Source: Sordariomycetes sp. S80-01Y (taxonomy: Eukaryota > Ascomycota > Sordariomycetes). Taken from it: a stretch of 64,000 nucleotides of DNA. Made by a program: the position numbers and the translations under genes. Location of the stretch: NCBI GenBank assembly GCA_037042185.1, contig JAXQJY010000027.1:2852001-2916000 (forward strand). The letters run 5' to 3'. Of this stretch, positions 1 through 10,901 are shown one piece after another. Numbering within the stretch: position 1 is the stretch's first letter; each line of letters begins with the position of its first letter. The notes below the pieces were generated by a model that searched no databases, was not told the DNA's origin, and was given only the letters and a program-made list of their open reading frames with translations.

Positions 1-2994
1 CGACCCTTGGGGTCTCAGTCTGGATTCATGCTGATCATTTCTGCGCCCCAATCACAGCTCGACCGCCGCAACGCGCATAATGCCGACCCGGATCCAGCCT
101 CCCCGCCCAAGACCCCTACGCATTCGACCACGCAGTCTAAGCCTCCCTCGCAGACGACTCACAATTCTCCGGTCCCTACTGGCAGAGTGCATGCTTCTCG
201 TCCTACCATCCCTCGCCGCCAGCTTCCTTCCACGTCGCCTTCTGTTGCATCCCAGAATTCAGCCGCTGGCCAGCAATCCGTCCAGCAGCCGCGCTACCGC
301 CAAATGCAGCACCCGTACGAGCTGCCGCCCATCAACACCGGCGCAGGCATTGGCATTGATGCCGCCAATATTGCCAGCAAAGTATTTTCCGCCTCCGGTC
401 CAGCCTCACCCGCCGCAGGTCCGCCCGGCATGAGGGATGCACAGCGTCGTGCGGCCAAGACTGGACAGTCCGCCACCGGCCAGGCCAAGGTCACCTCGCC
501 AGTTAAGCCGACTAACTCACTTGACATCGACTTAGAAGAGAGGAGAGAAATGTGCCAGAGTCCGAGCTGGGATGCCTACAGTCGCCGCAAGAAGGAGAAG
601 AAAGATAAGGAGCAAGCAGACAAGGAAGCTAAAGCAAAGAAACGACGTCTTTCCAAAGCTCAACCGCCTTCCCCAGCTTTGAACCCCCCCGGACCGATCC
701 TGCACCAAGACAAGGCTGGGCCCTACCCTCCCTCTGCCCGGAGAAGTCTCGCCCAGGCTCGGGCAGAAGCCTGCATGTCTGACTCGAATCTCGCGCAACC
801 ACGTCAGCAAAAGGAACGTCCTGCTAGCGTCGCGGGCCTGTCCACTCCGGACTTGCCCTTGCCGCAGGATATACCTGCTGCTCAGCAGTCGAGAGGACGC
901 TCCAGTTCTTTTTCTTCTTTGTTCAGGAGCAGACGGCCAAGTGTTGATCAATCTGATTCTGGCTTTATTGGAGGCGTCAAGCTTGAGCAACAACGACTAG
1001 AAGCCACTCAGAGGGACTTGAACGAGCATGCTGTTTCCATCAACGACCTTCCGCCGCCGCGATTGAAGACCGACAAGCGATCTCCTAGTCCTCTTAGGAT
1101 CTTTGCCCCCAAACACGAAACCAAGGACAAGAACCAGCGAGCTTACCCTCCGATCGCCATCAAGACATCCGGCAGGAATCAGGCGCTGCTAGCTCCCGAA
1201 TCCCCGACCGCGGACGACAACATGTCGAAGAGCTGGCGAGCCCGGATGGGTTTGAAGGAAAAGAAGGATATCAAGGAGAAGGGGCATAAACTCACTAAGT
1301 CGCCATCGGCACTGAAGGAAGACACTAGGATCAAGTCGCTACCGAGATCCGAGTCGGCACCGGCCATCTCATCACCGACCATTGTACAGAGATACCGCGG
1401 CCCAATTGACGACGAAAAGATGAACATGCTTGGGACTTTCGACCCCTCAGCTCATCCTGCCTTGACACAGAGGTCTAATGGGCCTACGCAAGTTTGCAAA
1501 CCCGGCAGTGATCACTCTGATGAGACCGCCAACTCTGGTTCGGAGACGTCCTACAACACCGTGCCCGAGTCGCCTCCGCCACCTCCCCGACGAAGCTCTA
1601 AGAGAAAGTCGCTGATCAGTCTGGGCGATGCAACCAATGTGCCGAGTCCTCAGCCCTCACCACATTCTGGGCAGAGCCATGACACCAATAAGAACAATGA
1701 AACTGCCGAGCCAAAGCGACCCGCACCCCTGGTGCCTTCTCAGACAATGCCGGAAATGCGCCAGAAAACTGGCGGGGATCGAGCCCCTCGCCCTGCGTCG
1801 AAGAGGTGGTCGGTATCGGATCCCCCAAGCATCCCCTACGATTCTCTGGACCCCTTAATCAGCAACGACAAGTCTGCACATTCTAAGAAGACCTTGAAAG
1901 AAGCAGCTCGGGCGGCTTTCGGCCGGAATAGTCTTCCTGCACCAACGATGCCTGCTGCGACTTCGGAGAGGCCCGCCAGCCGATCGAGGTCTCCCATGCG
2001 TGGCAGCACAGAGCACAACAGGAATGGATCCGCAAATGCGCTCCCGAATACTACTGGAAACAAAGCCGCTAGAATCCTTGGTATGCCAGACTTCAGGATC
2101 TCAGCGCCGATCCCGCACTCACCACCGAAACAATCTTCCGAAGACTCGTGCTCGGATGATTTCCGTTCGCCCTCAGACCACGGCACACCAGACACCTCAC
2201 GACCACAGTCCGAGCGAGGTGTATTCCCGCACTCATGCGACAAGGAAGCCATCGGAAAGGCGCAGCATGACTCAGGGTACACTTCGGCTTACCCATCCCC
2301 TGCCATCTCGCAGGCGGATCAACGCCATTCGAACCAGCCCTCGCCGCTAGAGCTCGACCCTATTCAGGCCGCTGCCCTGAAGGTGATGGCTGCGTTCCCA
2401 GACGTCAAGCCGCGACGACCAGGTGTTGACCGACGAACGAGCTCCGACCCTAGCCTTGCTCCAGTCAGGGGCAAGCAATCGCTGCAAGCCAGGGACTCGA
2501 GCAGGCCGAGGCCGATAAAGACGAACATCGAGCCTATCAATGACCCCGAGACCAAGTCGCCGCCCCTGCGTGACCTTCTCATGCTGAAGGACGAGTCTTC
2601 GGTAGCGGCTCCTTGGCCAGCTACCTACCTTGAAGCTGCCCGCAAAGCCGCACCGACCGCTCCTGCACCGAAGGCTTTGAAGCAGAATCATGCCTCGCCA
2701 ACTCAGGCTCCGAAACAGAACTCACCATCCCTGAGCGCCCGTCAGAACCACGACAGCGAACCCATTGCGAAGATGTTCGTAGAGTGCTGTAGCTGCAGTT
2801 ATTATCACGATATGCCCAGCAAGCTCTACGAGTTTATGGCGCGCCCGCAGGACATGGTCACGTTGGGTGAGGATGTGCATTTCGCAGGGTCTGTGTCAAT
2901 GACGGTTAAGTGCCCTTGGTGCAAGCATGAGATGAGTACGAAGTGCTGCGCGGGGTTGGCTGCTATGGTATACGTGAAGGAAAGGCTACACTGA
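1..2994 (+). CDS. Low-complexity protein with C-terminal zinc-ribbon-like end (5' partial)
   Basis: The frame is open to the left window edge, so the start lies outside or at the first ATG (28). About 900 residues are rich in Ser, Pro, Lys and Arg with no recognisable fold. A basic Lys/Glu-rich stretch near residues 190-215 could form a short helix or act as a nuclear localisation signal. The last ~75 residues differ: they are ordered and hold paired cysteines (ECCSC, then KCPWCKHEM, then KCC), which suggests a zinc ribbon and a conserved C-terminal domain. I do not recognise a named family. The layout, a long disordered tail on a small metal-binding end, is common in fungal signalling and scaffold proteins, but that is only analogy. 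A 5' intron near the edge cannot be excluded. The stop is TGA at 2992-2994. Confidence 0.75.
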   Translation, partial: RPLGSQSGFMLIISAPQSQLDRRNAHNADPDPASPPKTPTHSTTQSKPPSQTTHNSPVPTGRVHASRPTIPRRQLPSTSPSVASQNSAAGQQSVQQPRYRQMQHPYELPPINTGAGIGIDAANIASKVFSASGPASPAAGPPGMRDAQRRAAKTGQSATGQAKVTSPVKPTNSLDIDLEERREMCQSPSWDAYSRRKKEKKDKEQADKEAKAKKRRLSKAQPPSPALNPPGPILHQDKAGPYPPSARRSLAQARAEACMSDSNLAQPRQQKERPASVAGLSTPDLPLPQDIPAAQQSRGRSSSFSSLFRSRRPSVDQSDSGFIGGVKLEQQRLEATQRDLNEHAVSINDLPPPRLKTDKRSPSPLRIFAPKHETKDKNQRAYPPIAIKTSGRNQALLAPESPTADDNMSKSWRARMGLKEKKDIKEKGHKLTKSPSALKEDTRIKSLPRSESAPAISSPTIVQRYRGPIDDEKMNMLGTFDPSAHPALTQRSNGPTQVCKPGSDHSDETANSGSETSYNTVPESPPPPPRRSSKRKSLISLGDATNVPSPQPSPHSGQSHDTNKNNETAEPKRPAPLVPSQTMPEMRQKTGGDRAPRPASKRWSVSDPPSIPYDSLDPLISNDKSAHSKKTLKEAARAAFGRNSLPAPTMPAATSERPASRSRSPMRGSTEHNRNGSANALPNTTGNKAARILGMPDFRISAPIPHSPPKQSSEDSCSDDFRSPSDHGTPDTSRPQSERGVFPHSCDKEAIGKAQHDSGYTSAYPSPAISQADQRHSNQPSPLELDPIQAAALKVMAAFPDVKPRRPGVDRRTSSDPSLAPVRGKQSLQARDSSRPRPIKTNIEPINDPETKSPPLRDLLMLKDESSVAAPWPATYLEAARKAAPTAPAPKALKQNHASPTQAPKQNSPSLSARQNHDSEPIAKMFVECCSCSYYHDMPSKLYEFMARPQDMVTLGEDVHFAGSVSMTVKCPWCKHEMSTKCCAGLAAMVYVKERLH

Positions 2995-3557
2995 TTTGAT
3001 TTTGGCGCTCGCTCGGTTGCCGATCTCAGGGCTGCACAGGCGTTCCATTGCACTACGCATTTCACTGTGCATTGCTGTCTCTGCATCATTTCATATGTTC
3101 AAGCATCTTCACCGCGATTTTGGCGTTCAAGGACCGCATTTACGAGCGAGCGATGGAAAGGATGGAAAAAGCTATGAGGAAAGACTGCGCATTTGTAATC
3201 TGCGAAAGACGACTGCGTCCTCTATGATTCCACAGGTCTTTCGACTTGACGGCATGACTATCTCTAATTTCTAATGTTATCAGATCATTTGAGCATGCGT
3301 GGACATGAGCACGGGTTACATAACTCCCAATGACAGGAATTGAAAAGTACCGAGTTCTATCAAATCAATCTGTTACTCTTGACTCCTGTTCGACTTGTCG
3401 TTTATCTCGAGAATGCGGCGAGACTTTGCGCGCTAAGTGCCTCCTGGAATCTAGAGGCCCTTCCATGGCATTATCCCAGGTAACTACCTGAGTAATTCCA
3501 CCTCCATTCCCAAATACGGACCCACCGTTCCCCCTTTTCAATCCTCCATCGAGTCCA
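2995..3557. other. Intergenic, convergent 3' ends
   Basis: This stretch lies between two convergent genes. It holds only short unsupported frames and no recognised element. It presumably carries both 3' untranslated regions. Confidence 0.5.
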
Positions 3558-5459
3558 TTACTCAAGCATCTCGGGATGAAAGTCAAGGAGGTAATCCCAA
3601 TTGTCCAACAAACGACTTGCCGCGGTATCACCCTCTTCCCACCTCCTGCAATCCTCTTCCTCGGCTTCCTCCCAGGCTTCCTGGTCCCGTCTTTCCTGCT
3701 CATAGTCGATCAGCTCAGGAGATGAAGTCTCCGAACGGCAGACATCAAGGTCGAGCTCAGACAGTGTCTGCCGCACGAGATCGTCGACATCCCAGTCCTG
3801 GTCTGTCGTGGACTCGTGACGCGGGACGACGGGGGAGGACGAATGGCCTGAGGTTGGCGTGGCGGGGTGGGAGACGAGCTTGAGCGGGCCGCGGGGGCTG
3901 GGGTTGTAGGACCACTCCGCTGGTGATTCTGGCGGGAGGGGAATATTTTCCGGAGCGACTTCTCGTCTTGTGGCCACGGGACGTGTGAGGGAGGCGATGA
4001 CGCGGGGCTCGCGGTCGCCGATGAGACCCCGAGCTGGAAGGGGAGAGGGCGGGAAGGGAGGCTCTTTGGCCTGTGGCTTTGGAACTATGCCATAAGAGGG
4101 AGGAGTCTCTTTGGAGGCATCTGAAAGACTCATCGCCCGGGGAGGTGGAAAACTTGGAAAAGAAGCTTTGACGCGTGCTTCGGAACACTCCTCTCCTCCA
4201 AAGGTGCCGCGGCGTTGAGTTGGATGGGCTAGGTATCGAGACACGACCTTGTTGTGCGCGGCTACGCGATCCCGCTGGGGGAGACGGTCTATTTTGCGTT
4301 GTTCGGCAGCCGGGGCGCAGGCTAGGACCTGATGAGCGGCAGGGAAAGGCCTGGAGGCGGCTAGGTACTGCTCAGCCTTGCCTCCTGCCTTGGGCTCTGC
4401 CTGGGTCCTTGGCTCTACAGGCGGCGTGGATGTAGTCTGTGATGCCTCACGTGGGTGTTTCCCTTGCGGCGTACATGGAGTATGTGCCTTTGCCATCTGG
4501 CGAAGGGGAAGTGTGCCATGTGATGAACCGGTCGTAGCGAAGTGCTTCCAACCACAGACAACCACGGTCATGCAGCCAACTCCAAGAAAGTTCAAGATCA
4601 TCAAGACCCACGTCGGCGAAAGACTGGAAGCTGTGCCGTGGAAGGATATAACAAGGCTTCCGCCGAAGCAGAATAAGCTTATGGCGGAGGGGATCATCAT
4701 CTTACGCAGGACAAGTCTGTCGAGCTGCTGTTCCCAGGTCGTGAGGGAGAGCGCCCAAATGGTGAGGACAGGGCTGACGAACAAAGGGAGTAGAATCAAC
4801 CAAAGGGGCTCTGAGTCAATTAGACTTGCCATTTGTGAAGTTGTCACAGTGAGCTTACCTAGCGTGTTGACTGATGCTGTAGGGGTAGCATAAGAATGAG
4901 ATGGTGATCCTTGACCCGGTGTGGGAATCATTGCAGTCGTCTGAGTGGCCGTCTCGGTGATAGTGGTTGTGATGAAAGCTGCGGAAGCGCTCTCGAGGCT
5001 GTTGACAGCGCTGGTGCAGGAGAAGAGGTCGTTGCTTAAATATTCGAGTCCTTGGCTGTATAGAGATGTCATTTCCTGAAGCGTGGTAACTTGGGCGCGG
5101 CACGATGAGAGAGCGGAGCTCAGCTCTGTGACGATGGGAAGATCGATGTGTTCCGCTGTCGATGAAACTTGGGCGCGGTTGTCGTGGATTGTAATGAGAA
5201 ATGTGCGAGTCAAATCAGAAGTTCTGGTGGGTGTTGGTGTAGACGACGCATTTGTTGCAGCATAAATATCTGCTAGGGGCGGAATCGATCGGATCAGGAA
5301 GACATGTGGCCGGGGTAGTTGAGAGCTGTGCTCTCTGGAGGGAGCTGAGCCCAATGTCGAGGAGTTTGTCGCAGCGGACGAGGAACTTAATACGGCTTGA
5401 GACATCTTTTTCTTACGAACCAATACCCTTTGCAAGCAAAGGAGGATGAGGCCAAGCAT
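3558..5459 (-). CDS. Three-helix membrane protein with Ser/Thr-rich ectodomain and disordered tail
   Basis: The protein is 633 residues if read through from the first ATG; a second start at residue 19 (MSQAV, ATG at 5405) is equally possible. The N-terminal ~200 residues are rich in Ser and Thr, as in a glycosylated outer domain. Three hydrophobic segments follow, at about residues 206-228, 248-270 and 280-300. A ~300-residue Pro-rich acidic tail ends in a cluster of Glu, Trp and Arg. No known family is recognised. A 48-nt stretch (4811-4858) has a GTAAGC donor, a CTAAT-type branch site and a CAG acceptor, and its removal keeps frame, so the real protein may be 16 residues shorter just before the first helix. 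A plasma-membrane or vacuolar location is inference from the helices alone. Confidence 0.65.
   Translation of the reverse strand: MLGLILLCLQRVLVRKKKMSQAVLSSSSAATNSSTLGSAPSREHSSQLPRPHVFLIRSIPPLADIYAATNASSTPTPTRTSDLTRTFLITIHDNRAQVSSTAEHIDLPIVTELSSALSSCRAQVTTLQEMTSLYSQGLEYLSNDLFSCTSAVNSLESASAAFITTTITETATQTTAMIPTPGQGSPSHSYATPTASVNTLGKLTVTTSQMASLIDSEPLWLILLPLFVSPVLTIWALSLTTWEQQLDRLVLRKMMIPSAISLFCFGGSLVISFHGTASSLSPTWVLMILNFLGVGCMTVVVCGWKHFATTGSSHGTLPLRQMAKAHTPCTPQGKHPREASQTTSTPPVEPRTQAEPKAGGKAEQYLAASRPFPAAHQVLACAPAAEQRKIDRLPQRDRVAAHNKVVSRYLAHPTQRRGTFGGEECSEARVKASFPSFPPPRAMSLSDASKETPPSYGIVPKPQAKEPPFPPSPLPARGLIGDREPRVIASLTRPVATRREVAPENIPLPPESPAEWSYNPSPRGPLKLVSHPATPTSGHSSSPVVPRHESTTDQDWDVDDLVRQTLSELDLDVCRSETSSPELIDYEQERRDQEAWEEAEEEDCRRWEEGDTAASRLLDNWDYLLDFHPEMLE
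4811..4858 (-). other. Candidate in-frame 48-nt intron
   Basis: On the minus strand this stretch begins GTAAGC and ends ACTCAG, with CTAAT about 10 nt before the acceptor. It is 48 nt long, a multiple of three, and contains no stop, so translation alone cannot decide whether it is spliced. Confidence 0.45.
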
Positions 5460-6953
5460 GTCGTTGAGTGAATTTGCCAGGGGTGGTGCAAATCGTAGCA
5501 GAACTAGGTCTTAGCGAAGGTTGAAGAAGATAGGGATGATCGGGCGGCGAAATCCGAGCCGAGGGCTTTTAAGGAACAAGGAAGCAATTTCAAAGAATTT
5601 AGTTTAGTGACAAGTTCGCCATGCGAGAGAACTTCAGGGTTTAAGTTGAGGCTGTCTGCGTTCTAGCTTTGAGTCCAAGGGGTAACCTCCGCCCAAGCGA
5701 TGAGCTTCGGTGATCAGACACATACATATGGACACCACATGGGAAGAATGATGTTGGAGAAGGTTTCGCGCCACGAGGGCATTTTCTGGAATTTGTTAAC
5801 TTTTTCTGTCTCAATACAAGCCTAGCTACCGGCAATGGTTTCTGTGGCTCGAGAAAAGGAAGGCGAGTAAGGGACCTGTGAAGTGAAGACCCTCAAGTAT
5901 TGCAAAAGCAAGCTGGTGGCAAGCTATGGGAGCCTATGTAGCGAGTGCGCAGAGTACTCTACCTTGAGGTAAGTTGCTGGGTACTATCTAGTCAGTTTTT
6001 GAAGTGATCGGGCTCTCGAAACGAAAACTTTTATATCACACGTACACCCTAACCAACTACTCCTAGGTCTGGTAGTAAGTACTTTTATCATCCAAAGGAA
6101 GAAGCTATCATATTTCTAGTAACGGAGACTATCTAATAAGTAAAGCCGCCACAGGACCAGCCACGTAATGCTTACAACGAGGGCAACACGAGATGTTTCT
6201 GTGTGTAGGTCGCGGTTTCTGGTCTTTTTAAAGTGACAACTATCTGCATTATGCGCGCCCTCGTGTGGCTCCTTGGATTTCCACGTTCGTATTTGTGGTT
6301 CCGGAAGTTCTACGTGCTGAATGCGTAGTACTTTCATACGCCAGAGAAACAGCTGATGCGCACGGAATGGGCTTATCTCAAATCAGAGGAAGGATTTTTG
6401 ACGAGCAAGACCAGGTCGTAAAGCGTTAATGCGCCGTCATCGAACAAATTACCTCCGAGGACAGAATAATCGCCACGCTATGGTACACCAAGGCGTTCTG
6501 AGAAAGGATGAGCTACATCTGAAGCTTAATGCAGGGTAGCTCAAATGCATTCTCTCGGGGTTGATTTGGAAAGGGGCCCGCCAGCGTTTCGAAGGCCTGC
6601 AAATAGACCCGCTTTAATGTGTTGTCGGGGCAACGGACCCCGGCGCGGAAAAACAAACTTAGGGTCCTCCACGGGCAACAACGTCACAATCATAATTCAC
6701 GATCGTGGCACTGAGAACGCCATTGTCAACGCTCCTTTGACCCCTATCCTCCCCTTCTCGCCGCCCGGCTTTGCATTTTGACTTCAGCATCCTTTGCGCA
6801 AATTTTGGCTTCCAAGAAGGACACGGCGACGGATCGAGCTCTTGTTTGTTTATTTAGGTGCAGCGCTTGGCTGTCGCAAACAGAGCCGAACGAGGAAACC
6901 AGCTCTGCATTGCGCAATACAACGCGCAGCGACGCCGAAAGAGTTTCTCCACG
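5460..6953. other. Intergenic, divergent promoters
   Basis: About 1.5 kb lie between the membrane protein gene (minus) and the kinesin gene (plus). All frames are short, with no family resemblance. No TATA box close to either start and no repeats were seen. It is presumably the two promoters. Confidence 0.5.
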
Positions 6954-9900
6954 ATGGCTACGGCGGGACAATCGTCCATCACAGTGGCCGGTACGTCTCC
7001 AGTATTTGCATTCCAAGCCGCTCAAGGCCATGCTAACATGTCTCAACAGTACGAGTGCGGCCCTTCACTATCAGAGAGGCGGCGCAAATGTAAGGAAAAC
7101 CCCACAAGCGTCACTACTCGGTATGCTAAGTTGAACAGACACAAGAATGATGATGGCACAGTCTTTTTGGGCGACGGCTCGCTGGCTGGCGCTCCCCAAC
7201 CTAAGCTGCATCAGCGTGGTATTCGCAACGTAATCAAAGTGGTGGACGACCGCTGCTTGTGAGTCTGAGAGAGGCCTTGTCTGCATACCGCTAATCGAGA
7301 GCAGAGTATTCGATCCGCCAGAAGACAACCCCGTGCACAAATTCGGGAGATCCGTCGTCCCAGCCTCGAAAAAGACGAAAGACCAAGTCTTTGCGTTCGA
7401 CCGCGTTTTCGACGAGAACACGAACCAGTCCGATGTATACGAAGGCACAACAAAGCAGCTGCTGGATAGCGTCCTCGACGGCTACAATGCTACTGTTTTC
7501 GCATACGGCGCCACAGGCTGTGGCAAGACACATACAATTACGGGAACGTCGCAACATCCCGGTATTATCTTCCTGACTATGCAGGAACTATTCGAGAAGA
7601 TTGGGGAGCGCAGTCAAGAAAAGACGACGGAGCTCAGCCTGAGCTACCTCGAGATCTATAACGAAACCATCCGTGACCTGCTTGTTGACGGTGGCAGCAA
7701 GGCAGGATTGATGTTGCGAGAGGACAGCAACCAGGCTGTTACAGTACCGGGACTCACGAGCCACCACCCGAAGGATGTGCAAGAGGTCATGGACATGATC
7801 GTCAAGGGCAACGAATACCGCACGGTCTCTCCTACCGAAGCCAATGCCACTTCATCGCGATCACACGCGGTGCTCCAAATCAACGTCGCCCAGAAGGACC
7901 GCAACGCCGACGTCAACGAGCCTCATACCATGGCGACCCTCAGCATCATCGACCTGGCTGGTTCGGAGCGGGCATCGGTCACGAAAAACAGGGGCGAGCG
8001 TCTCACAGAGGGTGCCAACATCAACAAGTCGCTTCTGGCCCTCGGCAGCTGCATCAACGCGTTGTGCGACCGTCGCCAGAAGGCGCACGTTCCGTACCGA
8101 AACAGCAAGCTGACGCGACTTCTCAAATTCTCACTGGGAGGCAACTGCAAGACTGTCATGATTGTCTGTGTGTCGCCGTCGAGTGCCCATTTCGATGAGA
8201 CCCAGAACACGCTTCGCTACGCCAACCGGGCCAAGAACATCCAGACCAAGGTGACACGCAACGTATTCAATGTGAACCGTCACGTCAAGGACTTCCTAGT
8301 CAAGATCGACGAACAGATGGCACTGATCAACGAACTGCGTGCTCAGCAGAAGGATTCGGAGAAGGCCGCGTTCGCCAAATTCAGGAAGCAGTGCGAGAAG
8401 AGGGAAATGGTAGCGCACGAAGGTATTCAACGCCTCCGGACAGCGTACGACAATTGCGCTGGCGAGCGTCAGGAGCGCATCAACAACACGAGGCGCCTGA
8501 AGGTCTTCGAGCGTCGCATTGGGCTCCTCTCTGGGTGGATTGCTGCGTTTGATAACATCTGCGATCAGCGAGGAGGCGAAGAGGATTCGATGCCGCAGAA
8601 CCTGGTGTCAATCCGCAAGACAGCGCGGGGAATCCTGCTGGAGCTAGAAGGCAGCCGTCAACACATCCACCAAAAGCTGGAGAAACCAACGTGGGAACGG
8701 ACGATAGACACCGCGCTGTCCCACAGCCTAAGGCAGCTGGAAGGCACTGAGGGAGCTGACATGGGCGAGACTGAAAGCCTTGAGCGCGAGGCAGAGCTCA
8801 TCAAGACCAACTTCAACCGGGAGGCCTACCACGAAGTCCTCGAGCAGGACAAGGCGGGCGACGCCGCCATGGTGCAGGTGCTGCTGACAGCACAATTCGA
8901 CATTCTCTCCTCCCTGTCCGACACGCTTACGATGGACGAGGAGGCAGCCGTTGCTCACGCCAAGGATATCATCAACCGTCTTTTGCAAACCGGATACACT
9001 GCTGCTTCGCAAGTGGTCAAGCCTGATGGGTCCCTTCCCGTCATCGAGATCTTCCCACCGACGCGCAAAGGCACGCCAAAGCGAAAGAAGTCGGCCCCTG
9101 CTTATCTCAAGGCCATACCGCCGCCAGCGTTTTCCATCCAGCAAGACGACAGCGCCACCACTCACGTCAGTCCAATGAAGGCATCGCCGCGGAGGCGCAG
9201 GACCGCTGGGTCAATAAAGCCTCGTGTTAGTTTCACCCCCATCAAGAAGCCCAAGGTGTCTCGAGGTGTGAGATGGCGGGATGATGAATCGGAGGATGGC
9301 ACATTGGCCGACTTTGAGAAGACACCGCAGAAGCCAAAGGAGTCGCCGGAGCAGGTCCCTGAGGTAGAGGCTGCTCCCGAGCCAGCTTCGACATCCTCGA
9401 CAATAGCCGTTCCGCACGAGCCCACGATTCACGAGGAGTCGAGTCCCAGCATTGAAGTGCCGCAGGTATCTTCATTGGCAGCGGGCAAGCCTAGTCGATT
9501 CCAGGCTGGCTTTCTGTCGAAGAGCTCTAGGATGTCTTTGGCACAAGACGGATCCCCGAAGCTCAGCGCCCCTTCGCTTAGTCTAAATCTCGGTAGCAGC
9601 CCCTCATCAGAGCAAGGAGATTCGGCACTGCGGTCACTGGATGTCGGTAAGGCCGGCAACCTGTCACCACCGTCCGCCAACCTCCGGCATCGCCGCTCCA
9701 CTTCCAGCCCCCAGCGCTCGCTCCAAGCTGTCGTGGATGAGAACAACCCGCCTCAGCAGTGCAGCTCTGGGTCCGACTCTGATACGAACATCGACGGACG
9801 CCAACTTCGAGGCGCCATGCATTCCGCCAACAAAGCGCGCCGTGTCAGCCTGCTGACTAGCACTGCTGCCTCCAAGGCCAAGCGTATATCTTCCATCGGC

Positions 9901-10248
9901 TCGATCAGCGAGCGCCCGACGCCGTCCACCCGGCCTAGCATGCCTGGTCCGGCGTCGCACGCGCTCGCCAGCAGCACGAATGGCATCTCCCGCCATCGGA
10001 GAGGGAGCAACGAGCGTCGCAGAAGCCCACCCATGTCATGCTCCCCGTCGGAGTTGCGCAGCAGCGAAAGGGCCTTGACTGCGGGTCAGGCCAGGAGGAT
10101 GAATATGGGAGGCAGCATGAGGATCGAGAAGAGCAGCAGCGGCTCAGACAGGGATAGCCCAAAGGAGACCCGTCGCGTTACGATCGGGATGGGTCCCAAC
10201 TCGGCTCACAGGAGGCAGGATAGCCGCAGCAGCATGGCATGGCGATGA
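6954..10248 (+). CDS. KIP3: Kinesin-8 motor protein (Kip3/Klp5/Klp6 type)
   Basis: This is a plus-end-directed microtubule motor that also shortens microtubules. It acts in spindle length control, chromosome alignment and nuclear positioning. I join four exons: 6954-6990, 7050-7089, 7139-7258 and 7305-10248 (1046 residues). The joins give a standard opening (SSITVAVRVRPF) and restore the frame at each step. The P-loop GATGCGKT is at about residues 134-141, switch I (NATSSRSH) near 246-253 and switch II (DLAGSE) near 282-287. HVPYRNSKLTRLLK follows. The family signature GIIFLTM after the P-loop and the short neck after the motor point to kinesin-8 over other classes. A coiled region follows to about residue 620, then a Ser/Pro/Arg-rich basic tail that probably binds microtubules. 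The three small 5' introns carry good GTACGT, GTAAGG and GTGAGT donors. Confidence 0.93.
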
Positions 10249-10901
10249 AGTTGATGTGTTCATGGAGGCGTCAAGATTTTTGATTGGAGTCTTTGCTTTC
10301 AGTCTGGCGTTTGGCATGATTTGTAATGATGAAGCGTCGGAAGAGAGATGTACGACTGGTTCTCTTTGAGTAGTGATGAGGAGTCTACGGACTCACATGA
10401 TAACCGTATTTATTCTATTCTTTCACTTGACTCAGCACGTCACCCTTGGTAGACACCGACTGTCCGTTTTCTTTTTGCAGCCACCATGTGCTCAGGGGCA
10501 AAAGGGGGGCGTTTGGGTCCTGGAGGTGGTGGGTGTAGCGTGTGGAGTTACTGTGCTGTTAGCGCTTCCACCACTATAGATACTTTCTTTAGTAGTGAGT
10601 GGTGGATGCAATCGAACCCACCATTTCCACGTCTCTAGTAGACTTGACTCAAGGATCTGACCGAGAAGCCAAAAACATCACCATACGTCAAGGTGGTCGT
10701 TAGCCCAGGTGAACTCGTCGTCAAATTGATCCTGCAAACAATGGCGAAGCCTCCCGAGGCAGCCACCGATAGCGTGCGGCACGCCGGAACCCCGAGCCCG
10801 CTCAGCTGAAAGTCCGTCGCCCGTCAGCCGCAGATGCGCAATATATACACCAGCTTCTCTGATACAGCTACAGGAGCAGCTTCGGGGATTTCAGAGCAAC
10901 G
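10249..10901. other. Intergenic, tandem genes
   Basis: This holds the 3' region of the kinesin gene and the promoter of the next gene. A TATA-like site near 10842 is listed separately. Nothing else is supported. Confidence 0.5.
10842..10848 (+). promoter_or_regulatory. TATA-like box
   Basis: TATATAC lies 54 nt before the ATG at 10902. This is close for a start site plus leader, so it is a candidate only. Confidence 0.4.

Noticed and set aside
10600-10635. tRNA-like TTCGATT loop on the minus strand
   Set aside because: Neither a five-pair T stem nor an acceptor stem can be drawn around it.
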